From assembly GCA_021781965.1 (NCBI GenBank), contig JAJXVU010000004.1, positions 36,222 to 100,221 of the forward strand: a stretch of DNA of 64,000 nucleotides, read 5' to 3'. Each line of letters begins with the position of its first letter. The first letter of the stretch is position 1. This DNA is from Pseudomonadota bacterium. Its GTDB lineage: Bacteria; Pseudomonadota; Gammaproteobacteria; UBA1113. Under the pieces are notes generated by a model that was given only the letters and a program-made list of their open reading frames with translations, was not told where the DNA came from and did no database searches. A program made the translations under genes and the position numbers. Of the stretch, positions 17,631 to 26,683 are shown one piece after another.

Positions 17631-18230
17631 TCAGGGGTTTAAATAAGTTAACAACTTTGCAACCGCCACAGCCCGGTGACTGATCTTATTTTTTTCTGAC
17701 AAGGATAATTGCGCCACAGTGCATTTTTGTGTAGGCAAATAAAACAATGGATCAAAACCAAAGCCACCGACGCCAGAGGGTTGCTCTAAAATAATGCCTT
17801 CTAAATAACCCTCAGCAATGAGCGGTATAGGATCCAATGGATGTTGCATTAAAACGATAGCGCAATGATAACAGCCCTGACGTTGATCGTTAGGCACCGC
17901 CGCCATTTGTTGTAATAACGCTTGCACCTTGTCTTCATCGCTGGCATCAGCCCCTGCGATACGTGCTGAATAAATGCCTGGGCCGCCATTTAAAGCAGCA
18001 ACGGATAATCCAGAATCATCGGCTAAAGCGGGTAATCCCGAACGCATACAAGCGTGCCGCGCTTTAATAAGCGCATTTTCAATAAAACTTAAACCCGTTT
18101 CTTCAACGGATTCTATACCCAATGAAGCTTGGGAAATGAGCTCTATGCCCAAGGGTGCTAACAAAGGTTGAAATTCTTCTATTTTGCCTTGATTATTGCT
18201 TGCTAAAATTAGACGCGATAAAACCTTCAT
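17631..18230 (-). CDS. rdgB: RdgB/HAM1 non-canonical purine NTP pyrophosphatase
   Basis: A 199-residue enzyme hydrolysing dITP, ITP and XTP to the monophosphate, keeping deaminated purines out of DNA. Motifs: LASNNQGKIEEFQPLL at the N-terminus, ALADDSGLSVAALNGGPGIYSARIAG is split here as ALADDSGLSV and GGPGIYSARIAG, and FGFDPLFYLP and SLSEKNKISHRA near the C-terminus. The start lies four bases after the stop of the preceding reductase gene, whose end carries its ribosome-binding site (AGGA), so the two are translationally linked. Confidence 0.95.
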   Translation of the reverse strand: MKVLSRLILASNNQGKIEEFQPLLAPLGIELISQASLGIESVEETGLSFIENALIKARHACMRSGLPALADDSGLSVAALNGGPGIYSARIAGADASDEDKVQALLQQMAAVPNDQRQGCYHCAIVLMQHPLDPIPLIAEGYLEGIILEQPSGVGGFGFDPLFYLPTQKCTVAQLSLSEKNKISHRAVAVAKLLTYLNP

Positions 18231-18234
18231 AGCG

Positions 18235-19242
18235 TTATTTTCCTAATAACATATCGGAATACATAAAATCACGTTTCAAGCCATGTTTTTCAAATAAGCG
18301 TAATGCGGCAAAAACCATATCAGGCGGACCACTTGCATACACTTGGAAATTACTGAGATCCGCATGTTGCTTTACCACATACTCGTAAATATAACCCACA
18401 TCCCCAGACCAAGTACCCGCATCGGGCGCAGATAACATTGCATGATAATGAATAAAAGGATAACGCTCAGCCCATTCCAAGGCAAGTTCATGCGCATAAA
18501 GATCTTCCCGTTTGCGAGCACCCCAGTATAAATAAATGGGGCTTTCTAGAGACAAAGATAGCGCTTCTTCTATTAAAGCTTTCATTTGTGCAAAGCCTGT
18601 TCCCGCCGCAAGTAAAATAGTAGGCACCGGCGGCTGATGGTGCAAAACACAATGGCCGTGTGCACCAGACAATAATAATGATTTACCGTCTTCCGCTAAA
18701 CTCAACATTTTTTCAGCGAAAGCATTTTCTTGCGTGTGGCGTACATGTAGTTCAATGCGCTGACTATCATCGGCAGCATTAGCAATAGAATAGGCATGGG
18801 ATTCTTCATCTTGCAATAAATAAACATATTGGCCAGAACGAAAAGGCAACGCTTCTTCTTTTTTTTGAGGATACAATTCTAATAATGAAGTATTCGGAGA
18901 TAAAGCGTTATGTGCTTTTAACACATAAGCCACAGTTTGGCCGGGATCAATTTTAGGCGCTTCTACATTAGACATTTCTATAACTAAATCGCTTTGAGGT
19001 CTCGCGCTACAAAAGAAAGTATAGCCTTCTGCTTTTTCTTCCTCGCACAATTCGTCCTCGGCACCATTGCTGTATTCTATTTTGCCGCGCAGCACACGTC
19101 CCATACAGGTACCACAGACTGCATTTTGACAATTAAATGGAAAACTAAAACCCTGGCGTAGCGCTGCTTCTAGCACCGTTTCGCCAGGGTTGACCATCAA
19201 GATTAAGTCATTCGGTTTAATATGAACGATATAAGGAACCAA
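18235..19242 (-). CDS. 2Fe-2S ferredoxin-type NAD(P)H:flavin oxidoreductase
   Basis: A 335-residue reductase. Residues 1-95 are a plant-type ferredoxin domain with the cluster ligands CQNAVCGTC and a distal cysteine in FFCSARPQSD. Then comes a ferredoxin-NADP reductase module with the flavin-binding SGQYVYLL and YSIANAADD, the NAD-binding LLAAGTGFAQMKALI, and the terminal YASGPPDMV. It resembles CDP-6-deoxyglucoseen reductase/phenol hydroxylase reductase subunits. The electron acceptor is unknown. It follows rho by 32 bases in the same direction. Confidence 0.88.
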   Translation of the reverse strand: MVPYIVHIKPNDLILMVNPGETVLEAALRQGFSFPFNCQNAVCGTCMGRVLRGKIEYSNGAEDELCEEEKAEGYTFFCSARPQSDLVIEMSNVEAPKIDPGQTVAYVLKAHNALSPNTSLLELYPQKKEEALPFRSGQYVYLLQDEESHAYSIANAADDSQRIELHVRHTQENAFAEKMLSLAEDGKSLLLSGAHGHCVLHHQPPVPTILLAAGTGFAQMKALIEEALSLSLESPIYLYWGARKREDLYAHELALEWAERYPFIHYHAMLSAPDAGTWSGDVGYIYEYVVKQHADLSNFQVYASGPPDMVFAALRLFEKHGLKRDFMYSDMLLGK

Positions 19243-19274
19243 GGTAGTTACTCGCTTCTTTTTCTACAAAAGCA

Positions 19275-20531
19275 TTAGCCCTTCATTGCTTCAAAAAATT
19301 CTTCATTCGTTTTAGTTGATTTCAAACGATCCGTCAAGAATTCTATCGCTGCTACTTCATCCATAGGGTGCAATAGTTTGCGTAAAATCCACGCTTTTTG
19401 GAGTTCTTCCGGTGCCATAATTAATTCTTCACGACGCGTACCGGAACGATTAATGTTAATCGCAGGAAACACGCGTTTTTCAGCAATGCGGCGATCCAAA
19501 TGCAATTCCATATTACCCGTACCCTTGAACTCTTCGTAAATGACTTCATCCATCTTCGAGCCCGTGTCTATCATGGCAGAAGCGATAATCGTTAAACTAC
19601 CTCCTTCTTCGATATTACGTGCCGCACCAAAAAAGCGTTTAGGTCGTTGTAGCGCATTAGCGTCCACACCACCCGTTAAAACCTTACCTGAAGCCGGTAC
19701 AACTGTATTGTAGGCGCGGGCTAAACGTGTGATGGAATCTAGTAGGATAACCACATCGCGTTTATGCTCCACCAAACGCCTTGCTTTTTCAATCACCATT
19801 TCGGCTACTTGTACGTGTCTAGCTGCTGGTTCATCAAAAGTACTGGCAACCACTTCACCGCGTACAGAACGTTCCATTTCCGTTACTTCTTCGGGACGTT
19901 CATCGATCAATAAAACAATTAAATAGCATTCGGGATGATTAGCGGCAATAGATTGTGCCAAGTTTTGCAGCAACATGGTTTTACCGGCTTTAGGCGGTGC
20001 AACAATCAATGCGCGCTGTCCTTTACCTATAGGTGCAATCAAATCGATAGCACGTGAGGTTAAATCTTCACTGCTACCATTGCCGCGCTCCATGCGCAAG
20101 CGTTCATTTGCAAATAAAGGCGTAAGATTTTCAAATGGAATCTTGTTACGCGCCATTTCAGGTGCTTCGAAATTGATTTCATCTACTTTGAGCAGAGCAA
20201 AATAACGCTCACCCTCTTTAGGAGGCCGAATTCTGCCTGTAATGCTGTCGCCAGTACGTAAAGAAAAACGACGAATTTGGCTAGGAGATACATAAATATC
20301 ATCTGGACCATGTAAATAGGATTCATCAGGATAACGTATAAAACCAAAGCCATCCGGTAAGATCTCTAATACCCCATGACTAAAGATATCCTCACTATTT
20401 TTAGCTTTTGCCGTTAAGATGTTAAAAATAATATCTTGCTTACGAGCTCGCGCCAAATTGGTTAGATTCAGGTCTTCTGCTAAAGCCATTAATTCAGTGG
20501 GTTGCATGCGTTTTAAGTCTGTTAGGTTCAT
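19275..20531 (-). CDS. rho: Transcription termination factor Rho
   Basis: A 418-residue hexameric RNA helicase. The N-terminal Rho domain ([20 protein letters not shown]), RNA-binding cold-shock-like fold ([19 protein letters not shown]), Walker A ([11 protein letters not shown]), Walker B ([18 protein letters not shown]) and the C-terminal [15 protein letters not shown] are all standard. It lies downstream of trxA, as in other gammaproteobacteria. No change in catalytic residues is seen. Confidence 0.98.
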   Translation of the reverse strand: MNLTDLKRMQPTELMALAEDLNLTNLARARKQDIIFNILTAKAKNSEDIFSHGVLEILPDGFGFIRYPDESYLHGPDDIYVSPSQIRRFSLRTGDSITGRIRPPKEGERYFALLKVDEINFEAPEMARNKIPFENLTPLFANERLRMERGNGSSEDLTSRAIDLIAPIGKGQRALIVAPPKAGKTMLLQNLAQSIAANHPECYLIVLLIDERPEEVTEMERSVRGEVVASTFDEPAARHVQVAEMVIEKARRLVEHKRDVVILLDSITRLARAYNTVVPASGKVLTGGVDANALQRPKRFFGAARNIEEGGSLTIIASAMIDTGSKMDEVIYEEFKGTGNMELHLDRRIAEKRVFPAININRSGTRREELIMAPEELQKAWILRKLLHPMDEVAAIEFLTDRLKSTKTNEEFFEAMKG

Positions 20532-20585
20532 AAATACTCACATTGATAATTGTTAACTTTGGGATATATATACTCTTCGCCTTTG

Positions 20586-20616
20586 CTTTTTAGGGGGTGT
20601 TGCCTACCCTAAAAAC
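20586..20616. terminator. Hairpin between trxA and rho, possible terminator
   Basis: CTTTTTAGGG and CCCTAAAAA form the arms of a stem-loop in the rho leader. Arms of A and T at the base could work in either direction. It might terminate trxA transcripts or act in rho autoregulation; the choice cannot be made from sequence. Confidence 0.45.
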
Positions 20617-20629
20617 CAAATGCTATGAG

Positions 20630-20728
20630 TATACCCTTCGCATTTCAAGCTGCGAGAATGCTCGTAGAGGCACGCTCCCGTGCCTGCCCCTACGCACCGA
20701 TTCGCATCTTGAAGTGTAACGGGTATAT
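20630..20728. repeat. Nested palindromic element in the rho leader (MITE/REP-like)
   Basis: Outer arms of about 26 bases (TATACCCTTCGCATTTCAAG and the complement of CTTGAAGTGTAACGGGTATA, roughly three quarters matched) enclose an inner GC-rich hairpin CGTAGAGGCACG / CGTGCC...CCTACG. The remaining parts of the 20532-21012 gap hold the hairpin before it and a partial GTAACTACTTGC repeat at 20947-20980. Confidence 0.6.
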
Positions 20729-20946
20729 GACTTTAAATTCCAATGAGCCGCATCGGCAAACAAGCTACTTGTATAGACAAGTAGTTATCTTCGTATTGCA
20801 AATTTGGGGGATTATGTGGATGGGCTCTAATCTTAAAGCTTGGAACCGCCACAGTCAGTTCATTGAAGAATAATGGTCATATAAAACAATTTAGCACATA
20901 CTCTAGAACATTGCAAGACACAATATCCTTTATCTACTCTTTTTTT

Positions 20947-20980
20947 GTAACTACTTGCTCCTAGTTTTAAGAAAAGCCCA
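20947..20980 (+). repeat. Partial copy of the GTAACTACTYGCGCC repeat
   Basis: GTAACTACTTGCTCCTAGTT followed by TTAAGAAAA, matching the first 30 bases of the family only. Confidence 0.45.
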
Positions 20981-21012
20981 TGATCTCACATGGGCAATGA
21001 CAATTCACAGCA

Positions 21013-21339
21013 TTAAACATGCTCACTCAACCATGCTTTTAAATCTGTTTGACTTAAAACCCCAGTTTTCGTTGCCACAACATTGCCTTTTTTAATCAAT
21101 AACAATGTAGGGATTTGCCGTATAGCGAATTTTGCAGGAGTTTCTGCGTGTGCATCTATATCCATTTTAACAAACTTCACTTTGCCGGCAAATTGCTCAG
21201 CAACCTGTTCTAAAACCGGTGCCAACATACGGCAAGGGCCACACCATTCTGCCCAAAAATCAATCAGAACAGGCGTGTCAGCCTGCAGTACTTCTTGCTC
21301 AAAGTCCGCATCGGTGACATTTGATATCCAATCACTCAT
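21013..21339 (-). CDS. trxA: Thioredoxin 1
   Basis: A 108-residue disulfide reductase with active site FWAEWCGPCRMLAPV and the cis-proline region RQIPTLLLIKKG. I use the internal ATG at MSDWISNVTDADFEQ, the family's normal start, rather than a more upstream codon. It reduces cytoplasmic proteins and would feed electrons to DsbD. It sits before rho in the common gammaproteobacterial order. Confidence 0.96.
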   Translation of the reverse strand: MSDWISNVTDADFEQEVLQADTPVLIDFWAEWCGPCRMLAPVLEQVAEQFAGKVKFVKMDIDAHAETPAKFAIRQIPTLLLIKKGNVVATKTGVLSQTDLKAWLSEHV

Positions 21340-21361
21340 AAAATTATACACCTCATTACCA

Positions 21362-21445
21362 CTAGGAACCAGCATAATACGCCAATCCTAAAAAAACTGC
21401 AATTAATAACGCCACAGTTATTAACGAGATAATCTTAATATCCAT
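21362..21445 (-). CDS. Possible 27-aa single-pass membrane peptide upstream of trxA
   Basis: ATG to TAG ORF beginning MDIKIISLITVALLIAVF and ending GLAYYAGS, essentially one transmembrane helix. There is no clear ribosome-binding site, so this is uncertain. It lies directly upstream of trxA on the same strand. Confidence 0.3.
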   Translation of the reverse strand: MDIKIISLITVALLIAVFLGLAYYAGS

Positions 21446-21693
21446 AGCAATGGGTTTACTATGTAAAAAAAGAATTTATTATAGTTTTTTGTTTTATCCC
21501 TATGAAAACATTGATATTTACACATTTTATTAAACGCCCTTTCTTTTTTACGGCAATTAATAGGGATTTATTATTCTTTTTTCATCTTAAACTATTGCAT
21601 TACACTAAAAAGAGTGATTATACTACAAAATGCTGCTTTTTGAAGCACATGATTCCCACTAACATTTTATACGTAATTATTGGAGGTTAAAAA

Positions 21694-22371
21694 ATGAGCG
21701 TTATACAGCTACAGAAAAAGGAATCTACTAGTGAGCAAAGTTGGTTGGTACATAATATCAAACGTTTAATGACCGCAAAAGGTCTCAATGAAGCTACGCT
21801 TGCTAAAAGAACGTCCATTCCGCAGCCTACCCTGCATAAGATTTTGTCAGGAAAAACAGCGGATCCGCGCGTATCGACCCTAAAGTTGATATCCGAATTC
21901 TTTAACATTTCACTAGATGCCGTTATTTACACCCCGCCACATGAACAATTTGATTTGGCGATCAACGGTGTTAGAAGGCAAACGAAACATATCCCTGTTA
22001 TCTCATGGCAACAATGTGTAGATGCAGCTAGCTTCTTGACCACATTAGCTCCCAGCAATTGGGAAGATTGGCAAATCGCAACTGTAAAATCAGAACAAGT
22101 TGTTTCTTTAGTCAGTAAAATCAGCATGGAACCCAGATTTCCTAAGGGTACATTGTTAATGCTAGATCTAAATGCAAAACCCGTAGATGGTGATTTAGTA
22201 GTAGTGCATTATCCTAATACGGATGAAGCAACCTTACGACAATTGTTTTTAGATGGTCCAGTTAAACGCTTAAATTCACTGAATCAAGAACCTGACTGTG
22301 ACATCTTGGATGATAAAATACGTATCTTAGGAACCATTATACAAGCAACGCGTATTTTTCACGACAATTAG
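21694..22371 (+). CDS. XRE/CI-type repressor with S24 peptidase-like domain
   Basis: A 225-residue regulator with an excellent ribosome-binding site (GGAGG six bases before the ATG). Residues ~15-75 are a helix-turn-helix (LAKRTSIPQPTLHKILSGK); the C-terminal half is a LexA/CI fold. The nucleophile serine is kept (KISMEPRFPKG), but the position of the catalytic lysine reads arginine (EATLRQL), so self-cleavage is doubtful. Such S24-like regulators are frequent in Legionella and Coxiella. Targets are unknown; it is a lone gene rather than part of a prophage in this window. Confidence 0.8.
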   Translation: MSVIQLQKKESTSEQSWLVHNIKRLMTAKGLNEATLAKRTSIPQPTLHKILSGKTADPRVSTLKLISEFFNISLDAVIYTPPHEQFDLAINGVRRQTKHIPVISWQQCVDAASFLTTLAPSNWEDWQIATVKSEQVVSLVSKISMEPRFPKGTLLMLDLNAKPVDGDLVVVHYPNTDEATLRQLFLDGPVKRLNSLNQEPDCDILDDKIRILGTIIQATRIFHDN

Positions 22372-22384
22372 CCTTTTTATGGAA

Positions 22385-22411
22385 AGGGGCGGCTCACGAG
22401 CCGCCCCTACA
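22385..22411. repeat. REP-like GC-rich hairpin
   Basis: AGGGGCGGCTCACGAGCCGC followed by CCCTACA, a near copy of the element after groEL. It lies between two convergent genes and may help end both transcripts. Confidence 0.6.
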
Positions 22412-22423
22412 GCACACACAGCT

Positions 22424-22729
22424 TCATTTAGTAAGAGTGTGTTGTTCTGAAATCTTCTGCTCCAATTCTTTGCAATGCTTTACCGGTTCAAATTCTGTGA
22501 TCTTATAACTCGCTAAACCATGTTTATAGAATGGATCCTCAGTTATCAATTGAGTTGCCGTTTCTTTATCCGTTAACGCAATGATAATCCCGCCATCGCG
22601 CGGATTTTTAGGCCCGGAAGCAATGAATAAACCTTTTTCGTAATACTGATCTAGCCAGCATCTATGCGCAGTTATTTGCTTTTCTATTTCAGACAGCGGT
22701 TTTTCGTAAGTGAGTTCTATAACAAGCAT
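22424..22729 (-). CDS. YciI family protein
   Basis: A 101-residue protein of the YCII/dimeric alpha-beta barrel superfamily: HRCWLDQYYEKGLFIASGPK contains the conserved His and the GP-x(2)-PRDGG loop, followed by EDPFYKHGLASY. The biochemical role of the family is not settled, though some members are dehydrochlorinases. Monocistronic. Confidence 0.85.
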   Translation of the reverse strand: MLVIELTYEKPLSEIEKQITAHRCWLDQYYEKGLFIASGPKNPRDGGIIIALTDKETATQLITEDPFYKHGLASYKITEFEPVKHCKELEQKISEQHTLTK

Positions 22730-22746
22730 TTTATTGTTCCTTTTAT

Positions 22747-22838
22747 GTAACTACTTGCGCCTTGTAGTAAGAAAAACGTATATTAGCTAGATTAGAGTAT
22801 ATTTCCTCTTTCCGCGCCCTTTCGGTCGCGGCTCGGTA
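22747..22838 (+). repeat. GTAACTACTYGCGCC repeat, copy 1 of a tandem pair
   Basis: Starts GTAACTACTTGCGCCTTGTA, then GTAAGAAAAACGTATATTAG, TTAGAGTATATTTCCTCTTT and CGCGCCCTTTCGGTCGCGG. The next copy begins four bases later. With copy 2 it gives the fullest view of the family. Confidence 0.75.
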
Positions 22839-22842
22839 ATAT

Positions 22843-22934
22843 GTAACTACTTGCGCCTTGTAGTAAGAAAAACTGATATTAGAAGATTCGAGTATATTTC
22901 CTCTTTCCGCGCCCTTTCGGTCGACGCTTGGTTA
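22843..22934 (+). repeat. GTAACTACTYGCGCC repeat, copy 2 of a tandem pair
   Basis: The same blocks as copy 1, ending CTTGGTTAC, so the unit begins GTAAC and ends GTTAC, a short terminal inverted repeat as in MITEs. The start-to-start distance of the pair is 96 bases. Confidence 0.75.
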
Positions 22935-22954
22935 CAAATTGATAAACCGAATAG

Positions 22955-23824
22955 TTACAACATTATATCCATTACAACCTGATTTGACAACGGCAAAGTA
23001 AAAGTCTCTGAATTGATACAAACCGTATCTGCACTTTCAATGGAAAAGTTATCTGCAAAACTATGTTTGTCCGCGCCTAAAAAAACATAATATAGATTAC
23101 CAGGGATAGGGGTCACGATTTCCATAAAGAGATTAGTTATAGTATCCATACTATATAAGAACTGCGATGTTCCCGTGCTATAATTTGCACTCCAAACGGA
23201 TTTGCCATTACGCTTGATAGAAACACAGCCTTTAAAAGTGTTGGGTAAAACACCTAGACACAATTCAGGCCCTATAGCCGATGGTCGTAGCTTGGATACT
23301 GCAAATTGCTTTGTATTCTGTCTGCGCATCAGTGGATCGGATAGATCATTGCCCATAGCATAGCCTATAAGATGGGGGCTACCTTTTTCCCCTATAAAAT
23401 AAACAGCTACCAACTCTGCTTCCTCACTTACGCTATGCGAATCTTTAGGCATAGTAATACACGTATTGTGTGCAAACAGAGTGAAGCCATTGCCTTTATA
23501 GAAATGCTCAGGAAATGCAGCAGGAAATTCATTCATGGCTCTATTTTTATGCGTATAGCCAAAGCCAAATACATGCACCGAAGTTAATGGTTCTAACAAA
23601 GCTGGTACCAACCAGATTAATGGCCCATCTACGCTGTTTAACAAAAAAGGTTTACTAGAAAAAGAACGTAATGTCTCCAATATATCGTCATTTCTTCTAA
23701 AACATTCTTGTAAAATATCGCAAAATTTAGCTTGCGTTTGAAAAACATGGATTAGATCTCGATTTTGAAGATCGGTATAACCCAGGTAAGCTTTGTTTTT
23801 ATAGAGGAATTCTACTATGTTCAT
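22955..23824 (-). CDS. FAH-fold (fumarylacetoacetase-like, AraD1-type) protein
   Basis: A 289-residue protein. GFGYTHKNRAMNE, then EEAELVAVYFIGEKGSPHL, then GYAMGNDLSDPLMRR and SKLRPSAIGPELCLGV follow the order of metal-binding Glu/Asp and the GNDLSD and SK-x-GP motifs of the FAH superfamily, nearest to the AraD1 sugar-acid dehydratase group. The chemistry is therefore probably hydrolysis, dehydration or decarboxylation of a 2-keto acid. The ATG overlaps the stop of the transporter gene by four bases (ATGA), making it the third gene of an operon. Confidence 0.68.
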   Translation of the reverse strand: MNIVEFLYKNKAYLGYTDLQNRDLIHVFQTQAKFCDILQECFRRNDDILETLRSFSSKPFLLNSVDGPLIWLVPALLEPLTSVHVFGFGYTHKNRAMNEFPAAFPEHFYKGNGFTLFAHNTCITMPKDSHSVSEEAELVAVYFIGEKGSPHLIGYAMGNDLSDPLMRRQNTKQFAVSKLRPSAIGPELCLGVLPNTFKGCVSIKRNGKSVWSANYSTGTSQFLYSMDTITNLFMEIVTPIPGNLYYVFLGADKHSFADNFSIESADTVCINSETFTLPLSNQVVMDIML

Positions 23825-24738
23825 ACTTTTTCAACAGGCAATGTCACCCCCACCTTCTCATGCTTACTGCATAAGTAAATACCGGCAACAATAAACACCA
23901 AACTGACTAAGTGATACGCCTGTAATTTATCATCTAAAAATAGTATGCTAAATAAACCTCCAAAGAAGGGAACTAAATGCGTGTAAATCTCTCCCTTCAC
24001 CGCACCCACTTTAGCGATGCCCTTGCTCCAAAAAAGATAGGCTAGCCACGACGGACATATGACTAAATATAAGAGCCCAAGAAACAATGATAAATTAACG
24101 GTTATAGCATCAAAGCTATTTTTGCCAGTCAACAATATATACAGCGTGAAAGGGATTAAAACGATTGCACCTATAATAGAGGATATGGTTACAAACACCG
24201 TACCAGAAATGTTTTTGTCTTTTTTACGTAAGAAAGCACAATAAAGCCCCCAACTTGCAGCGGAACCTATAGCCCATAAATCACCTTGGTTTAGATGCGC
24301 CAAATTGCCTATATCATACAAATTGCCCTGTAAGATCAGATATACCACACCCACTAAACTGAGTACTACACCAATAATATTCGCTCTAGAGATATAATCG
24401 TTGAAAAACAGCTTACTAATCCCTAAGACCAGTATAGGTGTAGTAGATAAATAAATAGCCGCATTCAAAGGTGTAGTATATTGCAAACTGATGTAGAGAT
24501 TCAAAGGAAATAACACTTGGCCACATACTGCTAAAAAAAAGAGAGTCCAGAATGAAGCTGTGATCTTGGGCCAGTCATTGCGCAAAGGCTTGTAATATAA
24601 AGCCAGCAGTAATAGCGCTGTAAGTAACCAGCGTAATTCAGACAGTATGATTGGCGATAACTCGCCAACCATAATATGTCCAACTATATAATTACCACCC
24701 CAGAAAGCGGCGGCAAGCGTTAATAGTAAAAAGGCCAA
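23821..24738 (-). CDS. EamA/DMT family transporter
   Basis: A 305-residue inner-membrane protein with ten helices in two EamA repeats. WGGNYIVGHIMVGELSPII is the signature of repeat 1. The start is a TTG with AAGGAG eight bases upstream. DMT transporters of this type export amino acids or metabolites. Located between a fused acyltransferase/methyltransferase gene and an FAH-fold gene, it could export the product they make; this is inference from context. Confidence 0.85.
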   Translation of the reverse strand: MAFLLLTLAAAFWGGNYIVGHIMVGELSPIILSELRWLLTALLLLALYYKPLRNDWPKITASFWTLFFLAVCGQVLFPLNLYISLQYTTPLNAAIYLSTTPILVLGISKLFFNDYISRANIIGVVLSLVGVVYLILQGNLYDIGNLAHLNQGDLWAIGSAASWGLYCAFLRKKDKNISGTVFVTISSIIGAIVLIPFTLYILLTGKNSFDAITVNLSLFLGLLYLVICPSWLAYLFWSKGIAKVGAVKGEIYTHLVPFFGGLFSILFLDDKLQAYHLVSLVFIVAGIYLCSKHEKVGVTLPVEKV

Positions 24739-24749
24739 AATACTACTCC

Positions 24750-26312
24750 TTATATTTTTGAAAATACGACGTAATGCTGCTGTGTGCGCTTATCTACCCC
24801 ATGATCATGCAATGATAGCGGGATCTGTTTAGAATAAGCAATGAGTTCATCATAATCGTAAGCCGCTTTGGTGCTAAATAAAATCTTGCCATTCTTATTG
24901 GAAACTCTAGCGGCTTCCGCCAACAACAAGCGTAATTCATGTGTGGAGATTTTCTTAACATTATTGTTTACTACTAAATCATACCCTGAAGACTTACCCG
25001 TAAAAACATTAATGACAGAACTTGCCAGCGGCAACGTTAAATTAAATCCCCACGGATCAGCCGTTTTTAGTCTAACGCTATAATTACCCGTATTCTGAAT
25101 GCGTTGCAAAATAATGGCAACGGCTTTTTCTGCTACAAAAACACCATCTGCTAGAATATTTTTTGACGCCGCCAAACTGAGCAATTCACCATTTTCTGGA
25201 TGCATATCCAACATTTTACTTCTTTTTGTGGGCAATAAAGTCAACAACTCCTTCAATTTATCAGAGACAGTGCTGGGTGAACCTTTTTGCTCTAACTCTA
25301 ATGCAGCATACGCCGTTAACCAATGACGGTTGATCTTTTCCCAATCGCTTATTTGCAAAATATCTTCTAATGAAGGTTGCAGAGCTTCCATTATAGCGGC
25401 CTTATATGGCATATATTGAATAACTTTGCCGTAAGACCCTGTAATAGAATAATCACCCACCCATGAGTTTAAAAAGCTTCTAGTTGCTACAATAGAAAAC
25501 TTGCCTATGTAATCGGCATCCCAACCCACCATCGCCTCGCGCCCTACCCAAGAAAATTCTTCCAGCCGTATTGGTGGCTGCCGTGTCATGGCGACTGTTC
25601 TGGAAGCAATTGAAGGCCTACCATAAGGATCATGATCTTGACGCAATAAACAACTGCCTGGCGATAACCACACACCATCGCCGATAGTAATATTTCCCCC
25701 AGCATTAACGGATGCATTTCTTCCAAAGCGCACATACCGGCCAATCTTAATTTGTGGGATATCTTTTGCCTCTATATCCAACTGATGATCAGGATGAGGG
25801 TGACTTAAATAAGCCCCATTCTCAAAGTGTGTAGGCGAAATAACATGCTCACCTAAACCTTCTTTAATCAGCAAGGGTTCACCGGACGTGTCTATGCTAA
25901 AATGGTGCGGCGGCAGTCTTAAGCTTGTGCTCAGATCATTGAGTTTATCTTTAGCCCAATGTGTAAAGCTTATTTCATCGTGCAAAGAAGCTATGCTTTG
26001 CGACTTCTTACGCAATTCTTTTAACACAGCAACATAGTGAATAATGGGGCGAACTGTGTTTAGCTCCCCTTCGCGTTGCTGTTTTAACTGCTCCTCCAAC
26101 GCACCAATGGTATGCACACTGTCTCTATAAGAATGTGGTTCCACATCGATATGATCATTAATAAAGTTTCTTTTATCCCAAAGTTCAGGCGAGTATTTTG
26201 AGGTAAATGGCACTAGATTCCGATCGATGTTTTGGTTATAGCTGTCTATAGGTAACATCCAGTCCTTACTATAATGGGCGTCGAGTTTCTTATCATGTAA
26301 ATGGCTACTCAT
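24750..26312 (-). CDS. Left-handed beta-helix acyltransferase-like domain fused to a methyltransferase-like domain
   Basis: A 520-residue protein, start chosen at the ATG with AAGGAG eight bases upstream. Residues ~185-300 contain hexapeptide-repeat turns (IGRYVRFGRNASVNAGGNIT, IGDGVWLSPGSCLL) with a catalytic-type histidine (RQDHDPYG), as in acetyltransferases of the LbH class. The last ~150 residues (LDMHPENGELLSLAASKNIL, SGYDLVVNNNVKKIS, LLLAEAARVSNKNGKILFST) look like a degenerate SAM methyltransferase. The combination is not one I recognise. It heads a three-gene operon with an exporter and an FAH-fold enzyme. Confidence 0.6.
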   Translation of the reverse strand: MSSHLHDKKLDAHYSKDWMLPIDSYNQNIDRNLVPFTSKYSPELWDKRNFINDHIDVEPHSYRDSVHTIGALEEQLKQQREGELNTVRPIIHYVAVLKELRKKSQSIASLHDEISFTHWAKDKLNDLSTSLRLPPHHFSIDTSGEPLLIKEGLGEHVISPTHFENGAYLSHPHPDHQLDIEAKDIPQIKIGRYVRFGRNASVNAGGNITIGDGVWLSPGSCLLRQDHDPYGRPSIASRTVAMTRQPPIRLEEFSWVGREAMVGWDADYIGKFSIVATRSFLNSWVGDYSITGSYGKVIQYMPYKAAIMEALQPSLEDILQISDWEKINRHWLTAYAALELEQKGSPSTVSDKLKELLTLLPTKRSKMLDMHPENGELLSLAASKNILADGVFVAEKAVAIILQRIQNTGNYSVRLKTADPWGFNLTLPLASSVINVFTGKSSGYDLVVNNNVKKISTHELRLLLAEAARVSNKNGKILFSTKAAYDYDELIAYSKQIPLSLHDHGVDKRTQQHYVVFSKI

Positions 26313-26333
26313 ACTTGTACTCCTTAGATTCAT

Positions 26334-26683
26334 CTTAAATCTTCTCTTTCTGGTGTGAAGCCCTTACCTTAGCCGATTTATGCTTAGTGTTTTAATTTAA
26401 ATATGGTTAAAAGATATTTTGAGCCAAAATTTCTTCTTTGTCAATCTGTTTTTTGTTTTTTTTGAATTTATTTTTGAGGAAGGTGAAGAAACTATTTTTA
26501 TTCTATCGTTCGGATAGTTTCTCTAATTCATAGTCTCTGCGCGCAACCATAGCGTAGTTATCAAGCCTTTATTTTGTATTATATTTTTAGCTGCCTTATA
26601 ATATACTCGAATGATCGCTATAACTATATTATCGCAAGATTACAAGACCATTCATCAAAATCTGGATATATTTTTGCAGAAGT
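26334..26683. other. AT-rich intergenic gap without a gene
   Basis: No supported ORF or RNA. GAAACTAT near 26486 pairs with ATAGTTTC near 26515, forming a weak hairpin. It probably holds the promoter of the 24750-26312 operon, but no single site stands out. Confidence 0.5.
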
